Positions 29,888 to 40,652 of a stretch of DNA of 64,000 bases are shown here, one piece after another. This DNA is from Halobacteriales archaeon YIM A00010. GTDB lineage: Archaea; Halobacteriota; Halobacteria; Halobacteriales; Haloarculaceae. The notes under the pieces were generated by a model. The model was not told the DNA's origin and ran no database searches. It was given only the letters and a program-made list of their open reading frames with translations. The position numbers and the translations under genes were made by a program. The stretch lies in assembly GCA_025041175.1 (NCBI GenBank), contig JAKCFJ010000001.1, forward strand, positions 1,178,001 through 1,242,000. Direction: 5' to 3'. The number at the start of each line of letters is the position of its first letter. Positions within the stretch are counted from its first letter, which is position 1.

Positions 29888-29926
29888 GACCGAACGGTAC
29901 AGGACACCGACGGACCTACTGACCAC

Positions 29927-30937
29927 ATGCCCGACTACGGCAAGATCGACGCAGAATTCTTCGGGGAGCACATCCAGCCGAACCTCGGGGCCGCCCGCGA
30001 GGACGTCCGGCTCGGTCCGACCCCCGGCGTGGATTTCGGCGTCATCGATGTGAACGACACCGCGCTCGTGGTGGCGACCGACCCGATATCGATCCTCCCA
30101 TCGTTGGGCCTAGAGCGGGCGGCCCGGTTCGCGCTCGAGATCGTGCTCGCTGATGTGGCCGTCAGCGGTCTCTCCCCCCGGTTTCTCTCCATCTCCTTCA
30201 CTCTCCCACCGTCGATGACCGACGAGGAGTTCGCCACCCTGTGGGGAGCCATCGACGAAACGGCGACCGAACTCGGCGTGAGCGTCGTTACCGGCCACAC
30301 AGCCCGGTACGAGGGCTGTGACTTCCCGTGGATCGGCAGCGCGACCGCCTTCGCGCTCGGTGCGCACGACGACATCGTCAGACCCGACGGCACACAGCCG
30401 GGCGATCGGGTCATCGTGACGACTGGACCGGCAGTCGAAGCCGTCGGGCTGCTCACGACGCTGTTCGGAGACCGAATGAAACTCGCCGACGGCACCCTCA
30501 CGACCGCCAGACAGCAGCTGTCCGAAACGAACACGGTTCGGGATGCGCTCGCTGCCGCCGAAGAACCGGTGACGGCGATGCACGACGCGACCGAATGCGG
30601 ACTCCAGGGCGCGTTGACTGAACTCGCAGCCAGCACGGGGCTGAGACTGGAGATCGACAGCACAGCGGTGCCGATGAAACCCGCCGTCGAAGACGTGTGC
30701 ACCCACCTCGACATCGATCCATGGCACGCGACTAGCACCGGAACGCTGCTCATCACCGCGCCCGAACGGGTCGCCGAACGCGTCGTCGAAACCCTCCACG
30801 ACCGGGAAACGACCGCCGCCGTCGTCGGAACAGCACACACCGGTACAGGTGCGTACGTCGACGGAACGCGCGTCGAACACCCCGAAACGGACCCCTCGTG
30901 GGCGGTGTACGCCGAGTACGCCGCGAAGACGCGATGA
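29927..30937 (+). CDS. AIR synthase-related (PurM/HypE fold) protein
   Basis: 336 residues with the PurM N- and C-terminal domains. Recognisable segments are [38 protein letters not shown] (ATP-binding dimer interface), [34 protein letters not shown] and the second-domain [17 protein letters not shown]. Homologues include HypE (hydrogenase maturation), SelD and PurM. This archaeal branch lacks the HypE C-terminal cysteine and its substrate is unknown. The glycine-rich loop of true PurM is not obvious. It ends before a 600-bp non-coding region. Confidence 0.85.
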   Translation: MPDYGKIDAEFFGEHIQPNLGAAREDVRLGPTPGVDFGVIDVNDTALVVATDPISILPSLGLERAARFALEIVLADVAVSGLSPRFLSISFTLPPSMTDEEFATLWGAIDETATELGVSVVTGHTARYEGCDFPWIGSATAFALGAHDDIVRPDGTQPGDRVIVTTGPAVEAVGLLTTLFGDRMKLADGTLTTARQQLSETNTVRDALAAAEEPVTAMHDATECGLQGALTELAASTGLRLEIDSTAVPMKPAVEDVCTHLDIDPWHATSTGTLLITAPERVAERVVETLHDRETTAAVVGTAHTGTGAYVDGTRVEHPETDPSWAVYAEYAAKTR

Positions 30938-31543
30938 TAAATACATGGATATGTAGATATATAATGCATATAATTAAATCTGTTATTTCGACACGATAAA
31001 ACCGCTGTTTGAGGCTACTGGGAGTATTATACACCCACAGGTCGAACGAAGAGTGTGGTTGGCATGGCACCACAGACCGAGCCGAACGATGGCCGTGGTA
31101 GCCTTACGATGTCGGTTTACGGAGAAATGATTGGAGCACACGGATCGAACCGGCCGACACGCGACGCGTGTCACTGTCGGAGCCGGGCCTCCGGACGCTT
31201 GCTGTTGCGCGTCGGTCTCGCATACCCATCCGATTCGTGTGTGGCGAGTGGGTCAGGTTGAGGACGACGGTGTCGAATCGTGGATCGGTCAAATCGCCTG
31301 TCGGATCGCTCCGGCCACCGTACCGGGGCGTGATACCACTAGCGTAGCTGTCACAAGTGTCAGAGGGGAATATAGGAGTACAATCGGCGGTAGCTTGGGT
31401 ACGTCATTACGGGAAGTCACGTGAGAAGACCGTCTCTCGTGACTTTTATTCTAATATCCACTGTATTCGTTTTGATTACAATCTGTGATACGAAGGTCGA
31501 TTGTTGTGATGTGTGGATTTAATAGTAATATTGATCACACGAT
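30938..31543. other. Long intergenic region without a recognisable gene
   Basis: This gap of about 600 bp contains AT-rich stretches near 30945-30990 and 31440-31540. Short overlapping frames on both strands (e.g. 31055-31261 and 31104-31292) have no haloarchaeal character. The one notable element is the hairpin at 31414-31445. A decayed gene cannot be excluded. Confidence 0.4.
31414..31448 (+). terminator. Strong hairpin followed by T-rich sequence
   Basis: An 8-bp stem AAGTCACG/CGTGACTT continues, after one mismatch, with GAGA/TCTC, and is followed by TTATT. It could terminate a transcript on the plus strand (perhaps a small RNA from the empty gap). It could also be a bidirectional terminator for the minus-strand gene ending at 31544. 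Confidence 0.4.
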
Positions 31544-33322
31544 TCACGTCGCTTCAGTCGTGGAATCGGATGGTTCTGAACCAGTTTCGGCGTTGATGTC
31601 CTCCTCGCTATCGGCCTGCCCGGTCTCGGTTTGCTGTTGGGCGGTGACCATCCGTTGCGATTCCTGCAGTTGGGTCAGCTCGTGACCGTCGGCGACGTCG
31701 ACGAGGAGGGTCACCTCTTGGCCGTGTTCGAACGACGCGGGGGGGTTTTGCACGCGGAACAGACACACGTCGTCCCCGGCATCCACGACGCTAGCGCGGT
31801 GAGTTCGGCCGTCAATGATCGATTCGACGGTAGTGAGTTGTTCACGAAGCGCTGCCAGGGAGGCACCGACCGACGTCATACCGCCGTCGGTCGCGCTCGA
31901 TCCGGTCGACGCGTCGTCGTTGGCCGTGGGTGGTGGCGCGATAGCGGGCTGCTTCGACGGCTCGGGCTGTGGCTGTGCCGCCTGAAGCTGTTTGTGAATC
32001 CGCTCGGTATCGATGCCCTCTGCAGCGATGTCGGGATCGCTCCGTTGTGGGAGCGGGATCGTCGGTCCGTGCTCGCTCACCAACGGCTCCTCGTATCGAT
32101 CGGACACGCGGCTGCGGATCTGGTGTTCGGTGTCGGGATCGATCTCTGCGGGAGCGACCCACCGTGCGCCGTCGAAGAGAGTGTACACTAAGGAATCGTC
32201 CACACACCAGACGAAGCTATCACACGCTGGACTGGCGTGCTCCGTCGCCGGCGTGTTGCGGTCTGCCAGCACCACCTGCACCGGGGCGAGCGCGTCGATG
32301 ACCGTAGTGAGCGTGTCGCGTGTGGGAGCGTTGCGCCACGGAAGCGATTGTACCATACACTGCGACGCCGACATCGGCGTGGCTTCCCCGTGAGTGAGCC
32401 GAACCACCACCGCATCGGGATCGTCGGCCACCTCCTCGAACAGCCGGCTGGACAACCCCTGTACTGGAGTGGTGGGCGACGCGATCGTGATCGTTCCGGG
32501 ACGGAGCGCCGTCGATCTGTCCTCGGGATGGGACGTAACGGCCGGCGCGGAGTATCCCAGTTCCTCCCACAGCGTTGCGATTCGACCCATCGTGGTGATC
32601 GAACGCGACCCGTCGAACCGCGTGTTGAGCCGGCCCAACAGCGCGGCGATGTGAAGCCCCGTCGGCTCGTCGGCGGTGACGAGCACCGTCGAACCGGCGT
32701 CGGCGCGCTCACAGACGACCGAACACGCTTCGGTGAGCGCTGGTGTGACCGGTTGATCCACCGCGTCTGGGACTATCATCGCGTCGATCTCGACGTCGAG
32801 ATCGAGCAGCACGCCGGGATAGTCCCCGGCCTGCCGAACGGTGTACTCATCAGCAACGAACACCGTGTGGTAGCGCTTCCCATCGACGATCTCGAACAGG
32901 AAGCCTGCCGCGCCGGGAGCGTGGCCCACCGGAAGCGGGTGCATCTGCACCCCATCCGCGAGTTGATACCACCCATCGACCACGACCAACTGGTCGAGGA
33001 TGGTTTCGTGCTGGTCGACGGATCGTGCGTGTGGCCCAGTGAGAGCCGTCGCTACGATCCGGGCCGTCTGATGCGTCGCGTAGATCGGAACGTCATCACG
33101 CGCGTTCTCACCCAGCGTGCAGTAGCACTCCGGATGGGCGTTGTTGACGACGATACCCATGAGATACTCCCCGCGCGATTCGTCGAGCAATTCATCGATG
33201 TCGACGCCACGTCCGGAGTTCACGAGTAAACACGCTATTCGATCGGGACAAACCCCCTCGAACCGTAACAGGAACGACTCGCCCCCTGTGTCAGGGTTTG
33301 CACGTTGGTAGTGCAGCCTCAT
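31544..33322 (-). CDS. Metallo-beta-lactamase-fold protein lacking the HxHxDH motif
   Basis: 592 residues. The N-terminal third follows a metallo-beta-lactamase-like layout: FLLRFEGVCPDRIACLLVNSGRGVDIDEL, a region where the metal motif should lie (VVNNAHPECYCTLGE), and HPLPVGHAPGAAGFLFEI. The expected TxAHxDH box is degenerate: only one histidine remains, and the Asp-His pair is Glu-Cys. A middle domain, a proline/glutamine linker and a C-terminal beta domain (RTHRASVVDAGDDVCLFRVQN) follow. The overall shape recalls RNase J/CPSF-like nucleases, but catalysis as in those enzymes is unlikely. A regulatory or nucleic-acid-binding role is possible. Confidence 0.6.
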   Translation of the reverse strand: MRLHYQRANPDTGGESFLLRFEGVCPDRIACLLVNSGRGVDIDELLDESRGEYLMGIVVNNAHPECYCTLGENARDDVPIYATHQTARIVATALTGPHARSVDQHETILDQLVVVDGWYQLADGVQMHPLPVGHAPGAAGFLFEIVDGKRYHTVFVADEYTVRQAGDYPGVLLDLDVEIDAMIVPDAVDQPVTPALTEACSVVCERADAGSTVLVTADEPTGLHIAALLGRLNTRFDGSRSITTMGRIATLWEELGYSAPAVTSHPEDRSTALRPGTITIASPTTPVQGLSSRLFEEVADDPDAVVVRLTHGEATPMSASQCMVQSLPWRNAPTRDTLTTVIDALAPVQVVLADRNTPATEHASPACDSFVWCVDDSLVYTLFDGARWVAPAEIDPDTEHQIRSRVSDRYEEPLVSEHGPTIPLPQRSDPDIAAEGIDTERIHKQLQAAQPQPEPSKQPAIAPPPTANDDASTGSSATDGGMTSVGASLAALREQLTTVESIIDGRTHRASVVDAGDDVCLFRVQNPPASFEHGQEVTLLVDVADGHELTQLQESQRMVTAQQQTETGQADSEEDINAETGSEPSDSTTEAT

Positions 33323-33441
33323 CCACCAAGGATAGAGGCTAAAAATATATAACTATAATTCATGGATTTTTTGAAAATCAGGATGCACTTGTGAAATATG
33401 TAGAAAGTAACTGGTAGTAATCAACCATCGAATCAATTTGT

Positions 33442-35646
<2,205 letters not shown>

Positions 35647-35705
35647 TCAATACGCTATGGGTTCGTGTCGGTAACATTATAGTCGTTGGCGGCCGAACGG
35701 GACGT

Positions 35706-35942
35706 ATGGTTCACAGCTGCAGAAACTGCAAGCGGACGTTCGCCACGAAACTCGAACTCGAACTTCACCGGGACACGTGCACCGACGCACAGTTGTTCTG
35801 TGAGTGTTGTGGCGAACGATTTGCGGAGCGACGCGCCACGAAAGACGGCTGGCACTACGAATGTCCCACCGAAGACTGTTCCGGTGCGGGGATCGACGAT
35901 GATCTCCACCGCGTACGAGACGCAATAACTGTCGAGCAATAG
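35706..35942 (+). CDS. Small two-zinc-finger protein
   Basis: 78 residues. A C2H2-like finger (CRNCKRTFATKLELELHRDTC) is followed by a CECC pair and a second CPTEDC cysteine cluster, giving two likely zinc sites. Haloarchaea encode many such small zinc-finger proteins that bind nucleic acids or partner proteins. It is transcribed divergently from ligA, with 140 bp between the starts. Specific function unknown. Confidence 0.8.
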   Translation: MVHSCRNCKRTFATKLELELHRDTCTDAQLFCECCGERFAERRATKDGWHYECPTEDCSGAGIDDDLHRVRDAITVEQ

Positions 35943-36202
35943 ATACTCTTATTTCTATCACTTCAGTTGAGAAGGACGCCCTCGGAACTCATAGGGCTCG
36001 TCACCGCCGGGTGCCGAGGCCGACTCGGTTCGCGTCCGTCGTCATCGGGCATTCAGTTCGGGCATACCGCTCGGCAACAGTATTGTACAGTACCGACCGC
36101 CCGCGACTAAGCTGTTTGGATGTAGATTTTCCGATCGGCTACCAGATGCAGACCGATGAGGAAAGATTGTTGTGCTGTTGTTACCCACATCAGTGAAAGG
36201 GG

Positions 36203-37126
36203 ATGGTAGTTGATTCGAGCGACGTCGACGTGTCTGAATCCCACAGCGGGAGCGAAGAGGACGCGTTGAACGCCGAATCCGGGGGTTATGGGTTCGTTTG
36301 GACGACCGATGATTCCGAGGCGACCAACCGAAACGCGACCAACCAGACCGACCACGCGACGGCTGAACCCAGCGCCGACGCGGCAGCGGATAGCCAGTTC
36401 GAATGGAGCGACTCTGACACCCAATGGGGCCACGACGACGCGCCTCCCGATTCGGAACCGAATGAGAACACCTCTGATGGAACGAACCGCGCTCGCTCTC
36501 CCGCCGATACCAGTGTCGAAGATCCTCGTCGCGATATGAACTCCGACGGCGGTGAGACTGTCGTTTCGGGAGCGTTCTCTTCCACTGACGATACGGGCGG
36601 GCCGGACGAGCACGTCTCTATCGATCCGATCGACTACCCGGTGGACGAGCTTCGCACGATCGCGGACTGTGAGGACGTCGACGTCGTTTCACCCGAGTCG
36701 GAGACCGAAGTCCACGGATTCGTGTGGTCGGAGCCGCCGGAAGGACACCGGACACACGTCGAGGACCCGACGCCGGAACAGCGTCAGCGGCTGTTCGCGA
36801 TCGCGGGAATCGATTCGGAACGGGTTGGGGAAAAACCCTACCTCACGACGCTGACCCCGGAGGACACCGAGGCGTTCATTACCGGATGGCTGGAGTTTCT
36901 CACGATCGAAGCCGGCACCCAAGGAGCGATCGACGCGCTCGAGCGCTACCGGGAGGTCGGCTGGATGACAGAACCCGTGGCCGAGAAACTCGAAGACAGG
37001 CTACAGTGGATCGACCGCCGAGACGGAAACGGATTCGAAACCTTCGACCGCGGTGATCACCTCCTCAACTTCGCCTACGTCGCCAAGATCGCCTCGCTCA
37101 GCGCCAAAGGTATGGTATTCTACTGA
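36203..37126 (+). CDS. FlaD/E-domain (archaellum accessory-like) protein
   Basis: 307 residues. The first ~190 are a low-complexity acidic/Ser/Thr/Asn region in which short motifs such as GYGFVW and HGFVWSEPP recur. The C-terminal ~115 residues match the FlaD/FlaE domain: KPYLTTLTPEDTEAFITGWLEFLTIEAGTQGAIDALERYREVGWM, then DHLLNFAYVAKIASLSAKG. In archaella, FlaC/D/E proteins form the switch ring that couples CheF to the motor. No other fla genes are here. It is followed by an actin homologue on the same strand, so it may act in another surface- or pole-linked assembly. Confidence 0.82.
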   Translation: MVVDSSDVDVSESHSGSEEDALNAESGGYGFVWTTDDSEATNRNATNQTDHATAEPSADAAADSQFEWSDSDTQWGHDDAPPDSEPNENTSDGTNRARSPADTSVEDPRRDMNSDGGETVVSGAFSSTDDTGGPDEHVSIDPIDYPVDELRTIADCEDVDVVSPESETEVHGFVWSEPPEGHRTHVEDPTPEQRQRLFAIAGIDSERVGEKPYLTTLTPEDTEAFITGWLEFLTIEAGTQGAIDALERYREVGWMTEPVAEKLEDRLQWIDRRDGNGFETFDRGDHLLNFAYVAKIASLSAKGMVFY

Positions 37127-37317
37127 TATATACGAGGTTGATGGTGATCTCTTCGTCAGGATGGCTTTTCAGCACTGGAAAAATCGACCGTAGACGCACA
37201 TTCAGTAAAATATGTCTATCTTAAATTCCTATATTCTAGTTTGTATTTGTATATTGTTGAAAAATTCAGGGCCATACGGATGATGCTAAGTACCAGGAGC
37301 TAAAACAGGGGGGCAAC

Positions 37318-38388
37318 ATGCTCGATGAGGAAGTGGATGAAGAGGAAGAACTAGACGAAGAGAACCCGGCTCCAGTTGGTGTGAAGCTGGGAAGCACCCG
37401 AACAGTTGTGGTACAGCCCCAGGGTAACGTCGTCAGAACCCACGAGGCACTGACATGTTTGGCGACGTATCAAGACGTGTTGACAGGCAAGCGCCGTGCT
37501 GTCTACGGCGAGGAGGCAGCCAACGAGTATCCCGAGCGGGTGCAGTTCATGCTCCGTTCGGGGTTGCCTGAGGACGACGAGCGTGCCGAAACCGCGGCGA
37601 CCTTTTTCAACAAGTTCACGCGGGCCAACGACGTGCCCGAAGACAGCGTCGTGGTGTACGCAATCCCGACGATCGACAACGAGCGGGGTCTGTCGAACCT
37701 GGCAGAGGTGATCGAACAGAGCGGGATCGGGAGTCAGCTCATCCGCAGTTATCCGGAGTCGCTGTGCGGATCGATCCCGGCGCTCGGCGGCGGCTTGGAC
37801 GCGATCAACCGGATCTTCATTGCGATCAACATGGGATCGACGAACCTCGAAGCGTGCGCGTACCGCCGCGGTGAGCAGCTGTCGCGGTTTGCGACCGGAT
37901 CGGTCACCGGCAACGAGACTGATCGGTGGATCGCCAACTACGTCGAAGAGGAGACCCAGGGTCGTGTGAACATCGATGGAACCACGGCCAGGGAGTACAA
38001 AGAGGAGCACGGCGATTTCAACGATTTCCAGCCGTTTACCGACATCATCCAACAGCCCGGTGGGGGCACCCACGAGTTCACCATCGAGCGCAGCGTGATG
38101 GATGCGCTCGATCGGTACGTGGACGAGGCGGTCGACGAGATCGCAAACGAATTCCTCCCACAGCTAGCCAACCGGTACATCAAGATCTACAAACAGACCT
38201 TGGAGGAGCCGATCGTTCTCACCGGCGGCATGGCGTGTATTCCCGGTCTCGTCGAGGAGTTCGAGAACCGGCTCAGCAAGGAACTCCAACACGAGGTCGA
38301 GGTGACCGCGCCCGAGGAGCCGGTGACCGCCGCCGCGCGCGGCGCACAACGCATCGCTCAGCGGTTCGTCGAGGACGAAACCTACTGA
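37318..38388 (+). CDS. Actin-like ATPase, salactin family
   Basis: 356 residues. After an acidic N-terminal tail (MLDEEVDEEEELDEEN) the actin/Hsp70 ATPase signatures appear. Phosphate 1 is GVKLGSTRTVVVQP, phosphate 2 is FIAINMGSTNLEACAY and the adenosine motif is PIVLTGGMACIPGLVEEF. It resembles salactin of Halobacterium, a filament-forming actin homologue with dynamic instability thought to aid chromosome partitioning; the assignment to this family is from memory of the sequence. A 190-bp AT-rich upstream region suggests its own promoter. The preceding gene is a FlaD/E-domain protein. Confidence 0.82.
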   Translation: MLDEEVDEEEELDEENPAPVGVKLGSTRTVVVQPQGNVVRTHEALTCLATYQDVLTGKRRAVYGEEAANEYPERVQFMLRSGLPEDDERAETAATFFNKFTRANDVPEDSVVVYAIPTIDNERGLSNLAEVIEQSGIGSQLIRSYPESLCGSIPALGGGLDAINRIFIAINMGSTNLEACAYRRGEQLSRFATGSVTGNETDRWIANYVEEETQGRVNIDGTTAREYKEEHGDFNDFQPFTDIIQQPGGGTHEFTIERSVMDALDRYVDEAVDEIANEFLPQLANRYIKIYKQTLEEPIVLTGGMACIPGLVEEFENRLSKELQHEVEVTAPEEPVTAAARGAQRIAQRFVEDETY

Positions 38389-38421
38389 TCTGCCGCTCGA
38401 CGAGGGTCGGCGGGCGGTCGA

Positions 38422-39435
38422 TCACGCGATCCGATCCAGTGCGCCAGCTACGACCAGCGGCAGCGTCACGGTGGCGTCGGCGTAGACAGAGACGTTTCGC
38501 GCGTTCTTTTCGAGTTTTCCCCACGATCGGGCCTCATCGAGCGACGCCCCGGACAGGCCGCCGGTTTGGGGTGGATCCATCGTCAGCTGGACCGCGTAAT
38601 CGTACGCTTTCGGGGTAACGAGCAGGGTCTGCAACACGAAGTTCTTTGGAACGCCGCCACCGACGACGAAGGCTCCGGTGCTGTCGGCCTCGTACGCGAT
38701 GTCGTTCAGATCGGACATGTCCGTCAGCGCGTCGAGTGAGAACGGATCGACCTGCGAGCGCAGCCACGCTTGGAGTCCGAGTACCGAGTCTTGGATCGCA
38801 GGCACGTAAATGGGAACGTCGTGTTCGGCGGCCGTGGCGGCGATTCCCGGATCCTCGTCGATCTCCTCGCGCTCGTTGACGGCGGCGTTCGCGCGCCCGA
38901 GCTGTTCGGTGAACGCTCGAATGCTGACTGGCTCGTCGAACGCCGGGAACACCTCATCGCGGAGGTGCGATTCGAACAGCGCGAAGTGTTCCTGGGGGAG
39001 ATACACGTTGTAGATTCGGTCGACCCCCTCATCGCGGAGCTGTTCGTCGTGTTCGCGGTCGGCGTGCTCGCCATTGACCCCCCCGTGGTGGTGTTTGCCG
39101 CCGAGGGCCTCGATGGCGTCGTGTGTGAGGTTCGCCCCGGTCGTGACGAGCACGTCGATGTGGCCGTCTCGAATCAGATCCGCGACGATCGCGCGCATCC
39201 CGGCGGGGACCATCGCGCCCGCGAGTCCGAAGAACACGGTCGTGTCGTCTGCGAACATCTCCGCGACGACGTCAGTCGCCTCGTGGAGATCCGTCGCGCC
39301 GATGCCCGCGTTGCCGTATTCGCCGATCAGTTCCCCGACCGTCATTCCCGCGCGAACGTTCGTGTGGCCGATCGGATCGTGCCGGAACTCCTCGCGAGGC
39401 GTCTCTCCGTCGGGATCCGAATCAGGGTCGTCCAT
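38422..39435 (-). CDS. dys: Deoxyhypusine synthase
   Basis: 337 residues. The enzyme starts hypusine formation on the aIF5A lysine using NAD and a polyamine or agmatine. Recognisable segments are the NAD-binding region VFFGLAGAMVPAGMRAIVADLIRDGHIDVLVTTGANL and the active-site lysine region FVVGGGVPKNFVLQT. It lies in a minus-strand run with an agmatinase-like gene and aIF5A itself, three kilobases apart. The same genes neighbour each other in Haloferax, so the cluster appears conserved. It is convergent to the actin homologue, with 33 bp between the stops. Confidence 0.95.
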   Translation of the reverse strand: MDDPDSDPDGETPREEFRHDPIGHTNVRAGMTVGELIGEYGNAGIGATDLHEATDVVAEMFADDTTVFFGLAGAMVPAGMRAIVADLIRDGHIDVLVTTGANLTHDAIEALGGKHHHGGVNGEHADREHDEQLRDEGVDRIYNVYLPQEHFALFESHLRDEVFPAFDEPVSIRAFTEQLGRANAAVNEREEIDEDPGIAATAAEHDVPIYVPAIQDSVLGLQAWLRSQVDPFSLDALTDMSDLNDIAYEADSTGAFVVGGGVPKNFVLQTLLVTPKAYDYAVQLTMDPPQTGGLSGASLDEARSWGKLEKNARNVSVYADATVTLPLVVAGALDRIA

Positions 39436-39487
39436 GACGGTACTGGGTGAGGCAGGCGTTTCAACGGCGCGATCCGGGCTGATTGGC

Positions 39488-40246
39488 TCACAGTCCGGTC
39501 GGGTGGCTGATGAACGACGTTTCGATGGCCCAGTCTTCGAGCAGCCCGGAGAGCGCTCGCACGCCGAACGTTTCGGTGGCGTAATGCCCGGCGAGAAAGA
39601 CGGTCAGCTCGCGCTCGCGCGCCTCGTGGTAGGCCTGCTGTTTGCCCTCGCCGGTGATGAGGGCGTCCGCGCCCGCGTCTCGAGCCTCGTCGATCCAATC
39701 GACGCCGCTTCCGGTGACGATCGCCACGTCTTCGATCGTCTCCGGACCGAACGGCAGCGTCTGCACCCGGTCGTTTTCGAGCGTCGAGAGCCGTTCGGTC
39801 AGCTCGTCGGTTGCCACCGGTTCCGGAAGCCGGCCGCGTTGCCCGATGTGCTCCGTCCCCACAGTGCCGAACGGCTCACAATCGTCGAGACCGAGCCACC
39901 CGGCGAGTCCGGCCGCGTTGCCCAGCTGTTGGTGGCCGTCGAGCGGGAGGTGTGCGGCGTACAGCGCGGTGTCGTTCTCGATCAGCGGCGCGATCCGCTC
40001 GTACTCGCGGCCGGTCACGCGCTCGAATCCGCCCCACGACAGACCGTGGTGGACGAGGAGCAGATCCACGTCCAGCGCGGCCGCCTCCTCGATCGTTGCG
40101 ACAGCGGCGTCGACCGCGAGCGCCGCGTGGTCGATCTCCGATCGCTCGGGTCCGACCTGTAGCCCGTTCGCGCTCGCGTCGATATCGGCGTACGCGTCGA
40201 TCTGGAGCCGCTCGTCCAGGCGATCACACAGCCTTGTTAGTTCCAT
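39488..40246 (-). CDS. Nif3-like dinuclear metal-centre protein
   Basis: 252 residues from the ATG at 40246 (MELTRLCDRLDERLQIDAYADID); seven more codons are possible upstream. The family's metal-binding features are present: LLVHHGLSWGG, YAAHLPLDGHQQLGNAAGLA, GEGKQQAYHEARE and LAGHYATETFGV. Nif3/DUF34 proteins are proposed to be metal chaperones or GTP cyclohydrolase-like hydrolases, and their role is unsettled. It separates deoxyhypusine synthase from the agmatinase-like gene in what otherwise looks like a hypusination cluster. Confidence 0.9.
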   Translation of the reverse strand: MELTRLCDRLDERLQIDAYADIDASANGLQVGPERSEIDHAALAVDAAVATIEEAAALDVDLLLVHHGLSWGGFERVTGREYERIAPLIENDTALYAAHLPLDGHQQLGNAAGLAGWLGLDDCEPFGTVGTEHIGQRGRLPEPVATDELTERLSTLENDRVQTLPFGPETIEDVAIVTGSGVDWIDEARDAGADALITGEGKQQAYHEARERELTVFLAGHYATETFGVRALSGLLEDWAIETSFISHPTGL

Positions 40247-40317
40247 ACGTCCACTGTCGGCCGACAAGATACCAAAATCCTTCGACAGGGGACGGAAACG
40301 TCGAATCTCTCACGTCT

Positions 40318-40357
40318 CAGCCGCGTGCTGATAAACGAACGCTCGGAGCAGCTTCCC
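40318..40357. repeat. Direct repeat, outer copy of the agmatinase-like gene 3' end
   Basis: 40 bp starting CAGCCGCGTGCTGATAAACG and ending GGAGCAGCTTCCC matches 40661-40700 with two mismatches. The second copy is inside the 3' coding end of the agmatinase-like gene. The first is an isolated copy 343 bp further on that, read on the minus strand, also ends in a stop (QHAAET). The pair resembles attachment-site halves or a segmental duplication. Confidence 0.75.
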
Positions 40358-40485
40358 CACCTTTTTTCCGCTCGGGTGCGCTTCGCGCACCGCTCGCCTG
40401 GCGAGTCGGTCGCTCACTGCGTTCGCGCTACGACTCGCTGTCACCGGGCTGCGCCCGGTTGCTTGAGGCGCGTCGCGCCTCTCTG
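40358..40485. other. Hairpin-rich non-coding insert
   Basis: The stretch contains several perfect short hairpins: GGTGCGC/GCGCACC, CCGGGC/GCCCGG and GAGGCGCG/CGCGCCTC. It follows the outer direct repeat and precedes the structured element at 40486. No coding potential was recognised. Confidence 0.5.
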
Positions 40486-40568
40486 GTTCCCACTCGTGGT
40501 CCGAAAATCGAAGATTTTCGTCATCACGAAACGGCTTCGCCGTTTCGAACGACTTCGCTCGTGGGAAC
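40486..40568 (+). other. Structured repeat element, copy A (outer stem with two inner hairpins)
   Basis: An outer stem GTTCCCAC/GTGGGAAC encloses two hairpins (CGAAAATC-GAA-GATTTTCG at 40502-40520 and GAAACGG/CCGTTTC at 40528-40546). The linkers CGTGGTCC, TCATCAC and GAACGAC are identical to those in the left end of the TnpB element (50084-50191, minus strand), although all stems differ in sequence. This is strong evidence of a conserved secondary structure in DNA or RNA. Confidence 0.7.
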
Positions 40569-40652
40569 TCCGCTCGCGGTGAGTGGACTCACGCGACCGC
40601 CACCGCTTTTCCGCTCAGATGAATGGTCCTCTCGAGCAGAAAAAGTACATAT

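Noticed and set aside
35943-36202. Possible gene in the gap before the FlaD/E-domain protein
   Set aside because: Only short frames without haloarchaeal codon pattern were present; it is treated as promoter and spacer.
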